Shown piece by piece: positions 27,386 to 38,115 of a stretch of 62,986 nt of DNA; position 1 is the first letter of the stretch; each line of letters starts with the position of its first letter. The notes under the pieces are model-generated. The model ran no database searches. It was not told the DNA's origin and saw only the letters and a program-made list of their open reading frames with translations. Position numbers and translations under genes: made by a program. Where the stretch lies: positions 1 through 62,986 of the forward strand of contig NZ_SNUR01000007.1 of assembly GCF_012027595.1 (NCBI RefSeq), in the 5' to 3' direction. The DNA is from Thermococcus sp. Bubb.Bath. GTDB lineage: Archaea; Methanobacteriota_B; Thermococci; Thermococcales; Thermococcaceae.

Positions 27386-28288
27386 TCACTCCAGAGCCAA
27401 ACCGACTATCTCCTTCACGCTCGAAAACCCTTCCTCCTCAAGGTAGCGTTCGATCCCCTTGCTTATCTCTTTAAATACCTTCCAGCCGCGGAGGGAAACG
27501 GCAGTTCCAATCTGGAGAGCAGACGCTCCGGCCAGGAGGAACTCTACGGCGTCCTGCCAGGTCGTTATGCCCCCGATTCCGATCACAGGAACCTCAAGGG
27601 TTCTTGCGAGGTCGTAGACTGCCCTCAGGGCGACGGGCTTAACGCCCGGCCCGGAATACCCGCCGACTTTGTTGCTCAGTATGGGCTTTCTGGCGTAGAT
27701 GTCTATGGCGATTGCCTTCAGTGTGTTTATCGCCGAGACGGCATCGGCCCCACCCTTCTCAGCGGCAAGACCAAGTTTTGTTATGTCGTCAATGTTTGGC
27801 GTGAGCTTGGCTATAACTGGCTTATCAGTGGCGTCTTTCACGGCCCTGACGATATCGTAGACGTTCTCTGGCTTCTGTCCTGTCTCCATGCCGTAGCCCT
27901 TGGCGTGGGGGCAGGAAAGGTTGAGCTCGAAAGCATCTGCAACGTCGCTCAGCTTCTCCGCGAGAAAGGCGAACTCCTCCGGCGTTCCACCGAAGATAGA
28001 ACCTATAACCGGGAAGTCGAAAGTATAACCCTCAACCATCTCAAGGAAGCCTTTCCAGCCCGGATTTGGGAGTCCCATCGCGTTTATCAGCCCGTAGGGA
28101 AGTTCCACTATCGTAGGATTGTCGTAGCCTTTTCTAGGCTCGATGCCGATTGATTTCGTAACGACGCCGCCGGCGCCTTCCTCGTGGGCCCTCATCCACT
28201 GCTCCGGAACCTTGTCGTTTATCCCAGACGCGAGGATGAGAGGGTTCTCGAACTTGATTCCGAAAAGCTCGACCTCAAGGCTCGCCAT
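27386..28288 (-). CDS. pyrD: Dihydroorotate dehydrogenase, class 1B catalytic subunit
   Basis: Fourth step of pyrimidine synthesis, dihydroorotate to orotate, FMN enzyme. 300 residues with the opening NPLILASG, GVVTKSIG, NAMGLPNPG, the ELNLSCPHAKGYG motif holding the catalytic Cys of class 1B, and the FMN-binding VIGIGGITTWQDAVEFLLAG by position near residue 240. A pyrK electron-transfer subunit is not adjacent. The RBS AGGGGTG precedes ATG 28288. A UMP kinase gene lies just beyond the SRP RNA gene. Confidence 0.94.
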   Translation of the reverse strand: MASLEVELFGIKFENPLILASGINDKVPEQWMRAHEEGAGGVVTKSIGIEPRKGYDNPTIVELPYGLINAMGLPNPGWKGFLEMVEGYTFDFPVIGSIFGGTPEEFAFLAEKLSDVADAFELNLSCPHAKGYGMETGQKPENVYDIVRAVKDATDKPVIAKLTPNIDDITKLGLAAEKGGADAVSAINTLKAIAIDIYARKPILSNKVGGYSGPGVKPVALRAVYDLARTLEVPVIGIGGITTWQDAVEFLLAGASALQIGTAVSLRGWKVFKEISKGIERYLEEEGFSSVKEIVGLALE

Positions 28289-28371
28289 GTAGACACCCCT
28301 GGGGAAAAGGAGGAAGCTCCGCTAATAAGGTTTTGCTTTAGTTGTATCACTCCCGCCAGAAACGTTTCTCT

Positions 28372-29490
<1,119 letters not shown>

Positions 29491-29562
29491 TACTTTAGCT
29501 TTTCTTCTTTGCTCTTGAAACACTTATATATTTTGTCCGACTATTGTCCTACGGTGAGGGGA

Positions 29563-29826
29563 ATGTCAGCTACCGAAAAGGTTTCCATCCGCTTTCCCCC
29601 TGCTCTGATGAGAGAAATAGATGAGCTCGTTGAGAAGGGAGAGTTCTCAAGCAGGAGCGAATTCATCAAAGAGGCCGTTAGGTTCTTCCTCCTCCGCTAT
29701 GAATCTCCTAAAGAGCTCTGGGAGGAGTACAAACTGCTCGCCAAGAGCAGGAAAATTCCGAGCGAGGAGGAAATCCAAAAGCTCCTTGAGGAAGTGGACA
29801 AGGAATGGAAACGCTCAAGGTCGTAA
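29563..29826 (+). CDS. Ribbon-helix-helix antitoxin-like protein
   Basis: 87 residues. Opening KVSIRFPPALMREIDELVEK followed by SRSEFIKEAVRFFL is a CopG/RHH DNA-binding domain. The charged C-terminal helix would bind the partner. ATG 29563 follows GGTGAGGGGA; the ORF extension to 29509 covers the TATA box (cacttatatatttt). It overlaps the PIN toxin gene by 22 bp, the usual antitoxin-first order. Confidence 0.88.
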   Translation: MSATEKVSIRFPPALMREIDELVEKGEFSSRSEFIKEAVRFFLLRYESPKELWEEYKLLAKSRKIPSEEEIQKLLEEVDKEWKRSRS

Positions 29827-30272
29827 TAGACACGAACGTGATAATAACCGCCGCTATAAACCCCTTCGGGAGCTCCGGGAAGGTTATGAACTTAGTCGTG
29901 GAGAAGAAAGTCACCTCATACGCCTCAGAGGTCATCCTTGAGGAGCTCCGGTTCAAACTGACGAGTGAGAAGGTTCTGAAGTACCTTGAGAGTAGGGTTT
30001 ACGCCCTCTGGATTTACAGAATTTTCAGGGCATCATCCACTCTGGTTGAACCGGCCAAGCACTTCGAAGTCTCGCCTGATCCGGACGACAACAAGTTTTT
30101 CGATGCCGTTTATTCCTCCGAGGCAGCGGTTTTGATAAGCCTCGACAAGAAGCACGTGCTGAAGCTGAGGGATGGGGAGAGAAGGTTCTCTTTGAATGGA
30201 CACGAGTTTCTCATCCTGACGCCAGCGGAGCTCCTTGAGCTAATCGAAAGGGATAAAACCTTGAATGTGTAA
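29805..30272 (+). CDS. PIN-domain toxin (COG1569-like)
   Basis: 155 residues. VVIDTNVIITA carries the first metal-binding Asp. EVILEELRFKL holds the conserved Glu, and SPDPDDNKFFDAVYSSEA and LISLDKKHVLKL complete the active-site acids. This is the 'putative toxin-antitoxin system toxin component, PIN family' type. It is distinct in sequence from the VapC at 26.7 kb. Apparently intact. Confidence 0.88.
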   Translation: METLKVVIDTNVIITAAINPFGSSGKVMNLVVEKKVTSYASEVILEELRFKLTSEKVLKYLESRVYALWIYRIFRASSTLVEPAKHFEVSPDPDDNKFFDAVYSSEAAVLISLDKKHVLKLRDGERRFSLNGHEFLILTPAELLELIERDKTLNV

Positions 30273-30291
30273 TGCCTTTTTGTGAGTATCC

Positions 30292-30716
30292 ATGTGCAAG
30301 ATGGCGCACTATGGGAACTGTGACCCGGAGACTGCCGATCAAGGATATTGTATCTTCCACAAGCAAAGCTCAAAGCTTACGTTCACAACTTCATTGAATG
30401 GCTTTTGGGCGATCTGCCCTCAGAATACGGCACGAACTGGGTTCGGCTCTTTCTCTTGTCACTGCTCGTTATTATTGGCAACACGGTTCCATACGCCCTC
30501 TGGAGCGCCTACATTGAAGGCTTTCCTCAAACCTTCAATTATCCCATTCGCTTCGCCAACGCTCTCTACTACCCCCTCGTCACCTTCACAACCCTCGGCT
30601 ACGGCGACATGCACCCCACGGGCTGGCTAAAAGCTTTAAGTGCTCTTGAAGCTCTGACCGGTGCAGTCTTCATGGCGCTCATAGTGGCAGTCATAGCGAG
30701 GAAGTGGATGCGGTAA
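30292..30716 (+). pseudogene. Remnant of a pentapeptide-repeat potassium channel
   Basis: Two frames must be joined. ATG 30292 begins MCKMAHYGNCDPETADQGYC with IFHK, the Cys/His N-terminal module of Thermococcales channel-like proteins. Near 30360 the reading passes to the next frame, which gives two membrane helices and the pore sequence TTLGYGDMHP of a K+ channel, ending at 30716. The middle, which I would expect to hold pentapeptide repeats, is missing, so a deletion has fused the ends out of frame. The downstream frame alone (from TTG 30348) could still encode a two-helix channel without its N-terminal module. Confidence 0.7.
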
Positions 30717-30765
30717 GCGGAAAGGTAATTAACCCTCAATTCTAACATTTTGAATGGTGGGAAAG

Positions 30766-30975
30766 ATGGAAGCTGATCCCATTAGCGTTCTCCTGTATGA
30801 CATACGCGAGATGAAGAGGCGCCTCAACGAGATGGAGAAAGAGCTACTAAAGCTCAAGGCAAGGCTCATTGAGGAAGAGGAAGGAGAAAGTCCAGAGGAG
30901 ATAGAGAGTCTCGAAAAGGAGGCCCTTGAAAGTGGAAAGGATTGGGACGAGCTCAAGAAGGCGCTGGCCTTATGA
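30766..30975 (+). CDS. RelB-like antitoxin
   Basis: 69 residues, almost wholly helical and highly charged (LLYDIREMKRRLNEMEKELL...), with no recognisable DNA-binding motif. Start ATG 30766 follows GGTGGGAAAG; ATG 30754 is also in frame. Its stop overlaps the RelE-type start (ATGA). Identification rests on context, size and charge. Confidence 0.75.
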   Translation: MEADPISVLLYDIREMKRRLNEMEKELLKLKARLIEEEEGESPEEIESLEKEALESGKDWDELKKALAL

Positions 30976-31232
30976 CGTTTAGGGTCATCATAAGTCCCCG
31001 CGCAGAGAAGGGACTCCGATCACTTCCGGAGGCGAGCATGAAAAAGTTTGCTGAGCTAGTTGAAGTTCTGAAACATAACCCAGTTCCAGTGGAAAAGTTT
31101 GACATTAAGAAGCTCAAGGGATATGAAAGAGCCTATCGAATTCGGCTTGGGAAATTTAGAGTTGTGTATACTGTGAGATGGGATGAAGATGTTGTAGTCA
31201 TTCTCAAAGTCGAGCCCCGAGAACGGGCATAA
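30972..31232 (+). CDS. RelE/ParE-family toxin
   Basis: 86 residues. VIISPRAEKGLRSLP, KLKGYERAYRIRLGKFRVVYTV and VVVILKVEPRERA follow the RelE fold with the basic residues used for mRNA cleavage on the ribosome (Arg in YRIRLG and the terminal Arg cluster). Coupled to the antitoxin by ATGA overlap. Intact. It is the third toxin-antitoxin pair within 5 kb. Confidence 0.88.
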   Translation: MTFRVIISPRAEKGLRSLPEASMKKFAELVEVLKHNPVPVEKFDIKKLKGYERAYRIRLGKFRVVYTVRWDEDVVVILKVEPRERA

Positions 31233-31284
31233 CGCTGACCCAACCCTTTTATACCTTCTCCTCCTTCTTCCTTCGGTGATGCCC

Positions 31285-32604
31285 ATGAAAATCGTAGTCA
31301 TCGGTTCTGGAACCGCTGGGAGCAACTTTGCCCTCTTCATGCGCAAGCTCGACAGGAAGGCCGAGATAATAGTTATAGGAAAGGAGCCGACGATGCAGTA
31401 CTCCCCATGCGCTCTCCCCCACGTCATAAGCGGCACGATTGAGAAGCCGGAGGACGTTATAGTCTTTCCGAACGAGTTCTATGAGAGGCAGAAGATTGAA
31501 ATGATGCTTGGCACCGAGGTTAAAGCCATTGACCGCAAGAGGAAGGTTGTAATTACGGATAAGGGTGAGGTTCCCTACGACAAGCTCGTTTTAGCAGTTG
31601 GCTCTAAGGCCTTCGTCCCACCGATTAGGGGAGGTGAGAACGAGGGCGTCTTCACCCTCAAGAGCCTCGACGACGTCAGGAGGATAAAGGCATACATAGC
31701 GGAGAGAAAGCCGAAGAAGGCCATCGTCATCGGCGCTGGTTTAATAGGTCTTGAGGGTGCCGAGGCCTTCGCCAAGCTCGGTATGGAAGTCCTCGTAGTC
31801 GAGCTGATGGACCGTTTAATGCCCACCATGCTGGACAAGGACACTGTAAAGCTCGTCCAGACTGAGATGGAAAACCACGGCGTTTCCTTCCGCTTCGGCG
31901 TCGGCGTGAGTGAGATCATCGGAAGCCCTGTCGAAGCGGTCAAGATTGGGGAAGAGGAAGTTCCTGCAGACCTCGTTCTCGTTGCAACTGGTGTAAGGGC
32001 GAACACCGACCTTGCCAAGCAGGCGGGCCTCGAAGTGAACCGCGGGATAGTCGTTAACGAGCACCTCCAGACAGGCGACCCAGATATTTACGCGATAGGC
32101 GACTGTGCGGAGGTTATCGACGCCGTAACCGACGGTAGGATCCTCAGCCAGCTCGGAACCTCCGCCGTCAGGATGGCGAAAGTAGCCGCCGAGCACATAG
32201 CTGGAAAGGACGTTTCCTTCAGGCCGGTCTTCAATACGGCTATAACCGAGCTGTTCGACCTTGAAATCGGCGCCTTCGGAATCACCGAGGAGAGGGCAAA
32301 GAGAGAGGGCATCGAAGTCGTTGTCGGCAAGTTCAAAGGCTCAACAAAGCCGGAGTACTACCCCGGAGGAAAGCCCATAACCGTTAAGCTCATATTCAGG
32401 AAAACCGACAGGAAGCTCATAGGCGGGCAAATAGTCGGTGGCGAGAGGGTCTGGGGCAGGATAATGACGCTCTCCGCGTTAGCACAGAAGGGGGCGACGG
32501 TTGAGGATGTTGCCTACCTTGAGACAGCCTATGCTCCACCGATAAGCCCGACCATCGACCCGATAACGGTCGCGGCTGAGATGGCCCAGAGACGGCTTCG
32601 TTGA
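31285..32604 (+). CDS. CoA-disulfide reductase / NAD(P)H-dependent sulfur- or oxygen-reducing flavoprotein
   Basis: 439 residues of the pyridine nucleotide-disulfide oxidoreductase class. FAD site VIGSGTAGSNFAL at the N-terminus, the single redox Cys in MQYSPCALPH (about residue 42), NAD(P)H site VIGAGLIGLEGAEAFAKLG, the second FAD motif DIYAIGDCAE, and the dimerisation domain. In Thermococcales relatives reduce CoA disulfide, polysulfide or O2; the sequence alone does not choose between them. Start ATG 31285, with GGTGATG upstream (GTG 31276 and ATG 31279 are in that site). TATA cttttatacc lies near 31245. Confidence 0.9.
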   Translation: MKIVVIGSGTAGSNFALFMRKLDRKAEIIVIGKEPTMQYSPCALPHVISGTIEKPEDVIVFPNEFYERQKIEMMLGTEVKAIDRKRKVVITDKGEVPYDKLVLAVGSKAFVPPIRGGENEGVFTLKSLDDVRRIKAYIAERKPKKAIVIGAGLIGLEGAEAFAKLGMEVLVVELMDRLMPTMLDKDTVKLVQTEMENHGVSFRFGVGVSEIIGSPVEAVKIGEEEVPADLVLVATGVRANTDLAKQAGLEVNRGIVVNEHLQTGDPDIYAIGDCAEVIDAVTDGRILSQLGTSAVRMAKVAAEHIAGKDVSFRPVFNTAITELFDLEIGAFGITEERAKREGIEVVVGKFKGSTKPEYYPGGKPITVKLIFRKTDRKLIGGQIVGGERVWGRIMTLSALAQKGATVEDVAYLETAYAPPISPTIDPITVAAEMAQRRLR

Positions 32605-33071
32605 CTCTTTGTCCTTTTGGCCTTTTCACTGTTTGTTCTTTTGGGCACTTATGCTGCTGCCAGGATTGTCCTACTGGTACATGTGGAGGGTACTCTGCAA
32701 ATGCTGTGTTTAATGTATCTTTCGATGTTTCAGTGTTTAGATTTGAATCATAATGCCTATTTTAGTTTTATATTCGAACTTACTACCTGGAATTTTACCT
32801 AAATAACAAACTTTTACTTCCTTAGATTTGCGCTGAAAAAAATTCAATGTTACACGAGTATTTTATACCCTAAACCTCACCTAAATAGGGTTCAACATAA
32901 CGGTGTGTTTCTCCAAAGACGTATTCTATCTTCAATTCTGGGGGGACTTTCCACAATTCTGTGGAGATTCTATATTGACACGGAAATATTTATAATTCCA
33001 TTGATGTCCATTTATGGAAGGCAATGATGGGATGCCGCCCATGAGCCTTATAACTGAACGAAGGTGATAAA
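32605..33071. other. Long A/T-rich intergenic region before the subtilase gene
   Basis: No convincing gene. Near its right end are a hairpin/palindrome TCCACA-attc-TGTGGA (32951-32966) and the TATA box aatatttataatt (32986-32998), about 75 nt before the protease start, so the mRNA has a leader of roughly 50 nt. The palindrome sits just upstream of the TATA box, where an activator could bind. A 61-codon open frame at 32617 has no ribosome binding site. Confidence 0.5.
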
Positions 33072-35129
33072 ATGAGGAAGGTTTACGGTGTGGTGTTGGC
33101 CCTGTTCGTTGCGGGCCTAATGCTCGGCGTGACCGCCGCGGCTCCATCACCGCAGGTTGGAAACGCCCCGACCTATAAGAACTACGCCCTGCTGACACCG
33201 AAGCTCTTCCAGATGGTACAGAACATGAACTGGGACCAGGACGTGAGCACGATCATAATGTTCGACAACCAGCAGGACAAGAAGAACGCCATAACCATCC
33301 TGAAGTTCATGGGCGCGAAGATTAAGTACGACTACAAGGCCATTCCCGCGGTGGCCGTCACCCTCAAGGTCCACGACCTTCTCGCGATAGCTGGAATGAT
33401 AGACACCGGGTTCTTCGGGAACAGCCAGCTCTCCGGTGTCCAGTTCATCCAGGATGACTATAAAATCCAGGCCGATGTTGACCTTGAGGGTCTCGATGAG
33501 TCAACCGCCCAAATCTCTGCGCCCCAAGTGTGGAACGTCGGATACGATGGAAGCGGTGTGACAGTTGCCGTCGTTGACACCGGCATAGACGCCTCTCACC
33601 CGGATCTTCAGGGCAAGGTAATCGGCTGGAAGGACTTCGTCAACAACAGAACCACCCCGTACGATGACCAGGGGCACGGAACCCATGTTGCGGGTATAAT
33701 AGCAAGCACCGGCGCCGCCAGCAACGGACAATATAAGGGAGTTGCCCCCGGAGCAAAGCTCGTCGGTGTCAAGGTTTTGAATTCACAGGGAAGCGGTTCG
33801 GTGTCCACGATAATCGCGGGAATAGATTGGGTCATCCAGAACAAGGACAAGTACAACATCAGCGTCATCAACCTATCCCTCGGTGGCTCACAGAGCTCGG
33901 ATGGAACCGATGCCCTAAGTCAGGAGGTTGACAAGGCGTGGGAGGACGGCATAGCCGTATGCGTGGCCGCTGGGAACAGCGGGCCCGATACATACACGGT
34001 GGGTTCCCCAGCCGCTGCCCCTGACGTCATCACGGTCGGTGCCGTCGACAAGAACGACGTCATAACGTACTTCTCCAGCAGGGGCCCGACCGCCGACGGA
34101 AGACTCAAGCCGGAGGTCGTTGCTCCGGGTAACTGGATAATCTCTGACAGGGCAGCCGGAACCCAGCTCACTAGTGAAACCGTCGGTCAGTACTACGTCG
34201 CCGCCTCCGGAACTTCAATGGCTACACCCCACGTCAGCGGTGCCGTTGCTCTCCTGAGGGAGGCCCACCCTGACTGGACGCCGGATAAGATAAAGTACGT
34301 CCTCGAGATAACCGCAGATGTAGTTAACTCAAGTGCGATAGCGGGCGTGGCTTATGGTGCCGGCAGGATAAACGTGTACGAGGCCCTCAACTACGACCAG
34401 GACTCAAAGGTTGACTTCACGGGCTATCTCGACAACAAGCAGAACGTTACAGATGAGGTTAGTGTAAGCAGCGGCACCACGAGGATAGCCGCGCTTCTAA
34501 CTTGGGACAACCCGCAGGCCGATCTTGACCTTTACATGTACGACCCGAACGGCCAGCTCACCGACTACTCCGACACCAGCTACTATGGATTTGAGAAGGT
34601 CGCGTACAGAAACCCCACACCCGGGACATGGTACTTCCTGGTGGTGAGCTACTCTGGCAGCGCCAACTACAAGCTTGAGGTGCTCGATGAAGGGGGTACC
34701 GTGAGCAAGGTATCCAACAGTGGTAGCGGAAGCAACGGTGGAAGCAGTGGAAGCAGTGGCAGTTCCGGAAGTGGAAGCAACGGCGGCAGTGGCACCCAGC
34801 CCAGCCCGCAGCCGACCCAGTCCGTCGTCGTCAAGAACTTTACTGGAACAGTTGACTATCAGAATTACGTCGTCGACACCGTGACCGTCAACAGCGGCGC
34901 CACCCAGATAGAGGGATACCTCTACGGAAACAGCTACGACGACCTTGACCTCTACCTGTACGACCCGAACCAGAACCTCGTTACAAGCTCCACGAACCCA
35001 GGCTCCGATGAATATGTCAGCTACAACAACCCATCCCCGGGAACGTGGTACTTCGTCGTCTATGCCTACGACACGTACTACTGGAGCGCCAACTACTTCC
35101 TCCAGGTTAAGATACACTACGCCAGTTGA
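33072..35129 (+). CDS. Secreted subtilisin-like serine protease with two C-terminal PPC-type domains
   Basis: 685 residues: signal peptide (about 1-23), inhibitor-like propeptide (about 24-140), then an S8 catalytic domain with Asp169 (VAVVDTGID), His202 (GHGTHVAG), oxyanion Asn302 (AAGNSGP) and Ser382 ([11 protein letters not shown]). It closely resembles Tk-SP of T. kodakarensis as I recall it. Two beta-jelly-roll domains follow (about 435-545 and 590-685), each with DLDLY.YDPN and P.PGTWYF, joined by a Ser/Gly linker. GAAGGTGATAAA precedes ATG 33072. The neighbouring gene downstream also encodes a secreted protein, 40 nt away. Confidence 0.94.
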   Translation: MRKVYGVVLALFVAGLMLGVTAAAPSPQVGNAPTYKNYALLTPKLFQMVQNMNWDQDVSTIIMFDNQQDKKNAITILKFMGAKIKYDYKAIPAVAVTLKVHDLLAIAGMIDTGFFGNSQLSGVQFIQDDYKIQADVDLEGLDESTAQISAPQVWNVGYDGSGVTVAVVDTGIDASHPDLQGKVIGWKDFVNNRTTPYDDQGHGTHVAGIIASTGAASNGQYKGVAPGAKLVGVKVLNSQGSGSVSTIIAGIDWVIQNKDKYNISVINLSLGGSQSSDGTDALSQEVDKAWEDGIAVCVAAGNSGPDTYTVGSPAAAPDVITVGAVDKNDVITYFSSRGPTADGRLKPEVVAPGNWIISDRAAGTQLTSETVGQYYVAASGTSMATPHVSGAVALLREAHPDWTPDKIKYVLEITADVVNSSAIAGVAYGAGRINVYEALNYDQDSKVDFTGYLDNKQNVTDEVSVSSGTTRIAALLTWDNPQADLDLYMYDPNGQLTDYSDTSYYGFEKVAYRNPTPGTWYFLVVSYSGSANYKLEVLDEGGTVSKVSNSGSGSNGGSSGSSGSSGSGSNGGSGTQPSPQPTQSVVVKNFTGTVDYQNYVVDTVTVNSGATQIEGYLYGNSYDDLDLYLYDPNQNLVTSSTNPGSDEYVSYNNPSPGTWYFVVYAYDTYYWSANYFLQVKIHYAS

Positions 35130-35169
35130 TTTTTAATTCCCCTTTGTTTTTTCTTATTGAGGTGATATC

Positions 35170-36915
35170 ATGCGAGGATTTTCTGCAATAACGGTAGCTC
35201 TAATAGTAATGCTGGTGCTCCCCCTTGGCTCGGTGAGCGCCAGGGAGGTCCCATACGTTTACAATCCAACCACTCCAGCTATTGCGCTCTCGGTGTTGGC
35301 CTTCTACAGGTCGCACGATTATCCACAGGTTCTCGAGGGCTGCACATGGCTTGTTAACCTAAAAACCCCCGACGGGGCGTGGGCATATCAGTACGGGATG
35401 GCGCCCCAGGCCAAGTACACGGCACTGGCAGTAATGGCCCTTATCCGGGGTGAGAGCCTGGCGAGGGGAATGTTCAATAAGTCAATAAATGCAGGGGTTT
35501 ACTGGTTGATGTACAAACAGGGGGGTGATGGTTCGTTCGGCGATTACACCGACACGGCCCTGGCGGTGGTGGCTCTCAAAGAATACGCCGCATCAAAATA
35601 CTCCTGGCTCAAGGTCGGTGCCGCCATCCACAACGGGATTTACTACTTGGAAACACATTCCCCTAAGACCACGATGGACGTTATATTTGGAGGTATGGCC
35701 CTTGACAATCTAACTATGATAGAAGCCATCAATGCGACGGGTGTGAACGCATTGTACAGGGCATTCGCGATATCCTACCTAACCGGCAGGTACGTCAACG
35801 TGAGTTCCACCCTGACGGACGCTGCATCCCTTGCTCTTTTGCTCTACTCTACAGGGAAACCGCAATACAAACGGGATCTGCTTGATATGGAGCACTTTGG
35901 ATTCTGGGGTACCTTGAAGTATAATCCTGTGGATTTACTGGAAGCGTCTACAGTTCCCGGCTTTTCCAATTTGACGGGGATAGCCTGCCCGTACATGGAG
36001 AAAGTGAAGCCGCATTTCAAGTGGGAGAGGGTTGTGCTGGCCAAGTACTACGTTGAATGCGGATTTTCCGTTAACCTCTCGGGAATACCGTTTGGAACTT
36101 TAAAACCCTGGCAAGTGTCGGAGATAGCGCGCATTGATTACAAGCTCTCAAAACCCTATGGAACGCCTGTTGAGTACCTCCTCTCCCACGAAGAAAATGG
36201 CCACTGGGGGAACTTCTTTGATACAGCTTACATAGTTTGGGTGCTATCCACCCTCAATGTAAGGTTCAATTACACTTCCCCTTTGGAATGGCTCCAATCA
36301 AACCTCACTAACGACTATCCCAACTACTACTATGCATACGCCCTTGTGGATTTCCATAGGTTTGGCCTTAGAAAAGCATTCAACACCACGCTGAGAATAA
36401 TATCCTCAAGGCAGAACCCATCCGGGGCTTGGGGATACACCGCAGGAACCCCGGGCAATATAAAAAGCACCGCTATGATGTTGAAAGCTCTCCGGGAGGT
36501 AAGACTGGAGAACACAACGATGTATAAACGCGGAGTTGAATTCTTGAGGAGGTTTCTATATGCTGACATTCCCAAGGTAAGCAAAAACGGATCAAACGCT
36601 GTGATGAACAACGCAACGTTCTTCGTAATCAAGGATGGGAAGCTCGTGGGAGATACACAGAGCAAGCTCACCGTTGGCAGTATCGATGGATACATAGTTG
36701 TGTATCCTGGGAAGAATCCCCTTGTAATTACGGCAGTTCCAGTGAATGGGTTCACTGCATCGTCCCCATGGAGATCTTCACCCGTCAAATCAGGACTCTC
36801 AAGGAACACCAGTGTGGTTTATACAGTATACATTGGAATTGTGGTGGTCTTAATCGTTATAGGGGCATACGCTATCCTTAAGGAAAGATGGAAGGGAAAC
36901 AAGAAAAACGGCTAA
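35170..36915 (+). CDS. Surface protein with prenyltransferase/squalene-cyclase-like alpha/alpha-toroid repeats
   Basis: 581 residues. Signal peptide to about residue 24 (SVSAREV). Repeats typical of the terpenoid-cyclase toroid follow: WLVNLKTPDGAWAYQYG, WLMYKQGGDGSFGDYTDTALAV and ISSRQNPSGAWGYTAG. A C-terminal beta-like segment comes next, then a membrane helix at about 548-570 with basic tail KERWKGNKKNG. The extracellular location makes cyclase activity unlikely; the same fold occurs in complement-like and pectate-binding proteins. GAGGTGATATC precedes ATG 35170, so it probably shares a transcript with the protease. Confidence 0.8.
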   Translation: MRGFSAITVALIVMLVLPLGSVSAREVPYVYNPTTPAIALSVLAFYRSHDYPQVLEGCTWLVNLKTPDGAWAYQYGMAPQAKYTALAVMALIRGESLARGMFNKSINAGVYWLMYKQGGDGSFGDYTDTALAVVALKEYAASKYSWLKVGAAIHNGIYYLETHSPKTTMDVIFGGMALDNLTMIEAINATGVNALYRAFAISYLTGRYVNVSSTLTDAASLALLLYSTGKPQYKRDLLDMEHFGFWGTLKYNPVDLLEASTVPGFSNLTGIACPYMEKVKPHFKWERVVLAKYYVECGFSVNLSGIPFGTLKPWQVSEIARIDYKLSKPYGTPVEYLLSHEENGHWGNFFDTAYIVWVLSTLNVRFNYTSPLEWLQSNLTNDYPNYYYAYALVDFHRFGLRKAFNTTLRIISSRQNPSGAWGYTAGTPGNIKSTAMMLKALREVRLENTTMYKRGVEFLRRFLYADIPKVSKNGSNAVMNNATFFVIKDGKLVGDTQSKLTVGSIDGYIVVYPGKNPLVITAVPVNGFTASSPWRSSPVKSGLSRNTSVVYTVYIGIVVVLIVIGAYAILKERWKGNKKNG

Positions 36916-36954
36916 TAACTTTTTATTTTTTATCCCACTCATCGAGAGCCATGC

Positions 36955-38010
36955 CTACGTTGTCGATGCCTCTTCATCGTTGTAGAGCCCGTCGCCAACG
37001 GCAATCCTCTCTTCGAAGCCCTTTGAACCCTCAAGCGTCTGAATTCTGAACATGTAGCTCCTGTACCAGTTGTAGCTCGGCTTCACTTTTATCGGGAGTA
37101 GCCTCCAGGCCCTCGTTTCCTCTTCGTAGCCCCAGTTTACGTACTCGTTGAAGTTCCTGATTATGTCGGTTATGACGACACCGAACTCGTTGAGGAGCAC
37201 CCTCTGCATCTCGCGCCACTTGTCGAGGGAGCTCTCCCTTCTCGTTATGCCGAAGTAACCGGCGCATCCGGGCCCTTTGAGGGTCGCTATGCCCCTGCCG
37301 ACGAAGGAGCGGATGGCGTGGACCGTTTCGGGTGGGTCGGTGATGAAGGTGTCGAACTTGTGGAGGGCGTAGTCCGGGAGCGGCTCCCTCAGGTCGAAGG
37401 TGAACATCTCTATGTCATTGTAGCCGATTTCATCTGCGACCTTCTCTATGAACTTGACGAGCCTTTCATCGATGTCCAGAACTGCTATCCTCTTGGGAAG
37501 GCCGCTCAGCATGAGCGCGACGCTGGTGAGGTCGTCGTCTCCGAGGACAAAGACCTCCTTGTTCTCAAGGTCCCCGCGGGTGTGCATCAGGGCTATCCTG
37601 GCAACTGTCGTTTCGGGGGTAACGTAGGCCTGGTCGAAGTCGTGCTTGGGCTGGGGCCTGTCCTTGACTACCTCTTTGAACTCTTCGAGGAGGTCACTGA
37701 AGGCGTCGAGCTCAACGGTTCTTCCTCCGCAGTGGGAGCAGGTGTAGTCCTCGCGCTTTCCTATCCCGTACTTCTCCACCAGCTTCCTTCCACTCTGTGT
37801 TAGGACAACTTCATTGTCCCTGAACTCCACGTATCCGAGCTCATGGAGGGCCGTTACAACGGCCACGACGAGCGGGAGCGGCTCCTCGCTGAGGTCTACA
37901 ATCCTCCAGACGTCTCCGCTCGCCTGGATTGCACTCAGAACGTTTTCTACCGTTCTCTCGTAAACGGGAATGCTCGTCTTCTCCTTAACCCTCTCTACTA
38001 TCTCCCTCAT
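36955..38010 (-). CDS. bpsA: N4-bis(aminopropyl)spermidine synthase
   Basis: Adds aminopropyl groups from decarboxylated S-adenosylmethionine to spermidine, giving the branched polyamines needed at high temperature. 351 residues: winged-helix-like N-terminal part, CSHCGGRTVEL, then a Rossmann methyltransferase-like domain with FVLGDDDLTSVALML (substrate site) and ITDPPET. It resembles T. kodakarensis BpsA. ATG 38010 follows GGAGGTGCTTAAA; the longer frame's GTG lies inside that ribosome binding site. Convergent with the toroid gene. Confidence 0.94.
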   Translation of the reverse strand: MREIVERVKEKTSIPVYERTVENVLSAIQASGDVWRIVDLSEEPLPLVVAVVTALHELGYVEFRDNEVVLTQSGRKLVEKYGIGKREDYTCSHCGGRTVELDAFSDLLEEFKEVVKDRPQPKHDFDQAYVTPETTVARIALMHTRGDLENKEVFVLGDDDLTSVALMLSGLPKRIAVLDIDERLVKFIEKVADEIGYNDIEMFTFDLREPLPDYALHKFDTFITDPPETVHAIRSFVGRGIATLKGPGCAGYFGITRRESSLDKWREMQRVLLNEFGVVITDIIRNFNEYVNWGYEEETRAWRLLPIKVKPSYNWYRSYMFRIQTLEGSKGFEERIAVGDGLYNDEEASTT

Positions 38011-38115
38011 TTTAAGCACCTCCAGAAGGATTCGGTTCGTAAATGAAGCTGGTAAGGGCCCCTTTTAAGGGTTTCCCGCCGGCAGATTTTAAAGATTGAA
38101 TCGGTATTTAACCCC

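Noticed and set aside
32617-32802. 61-codon hydrophobic frame after the flavoprotein gene
   Set aside because: Non-ATG start without ribosome binding site or promoter in an A/T-rich spacer.
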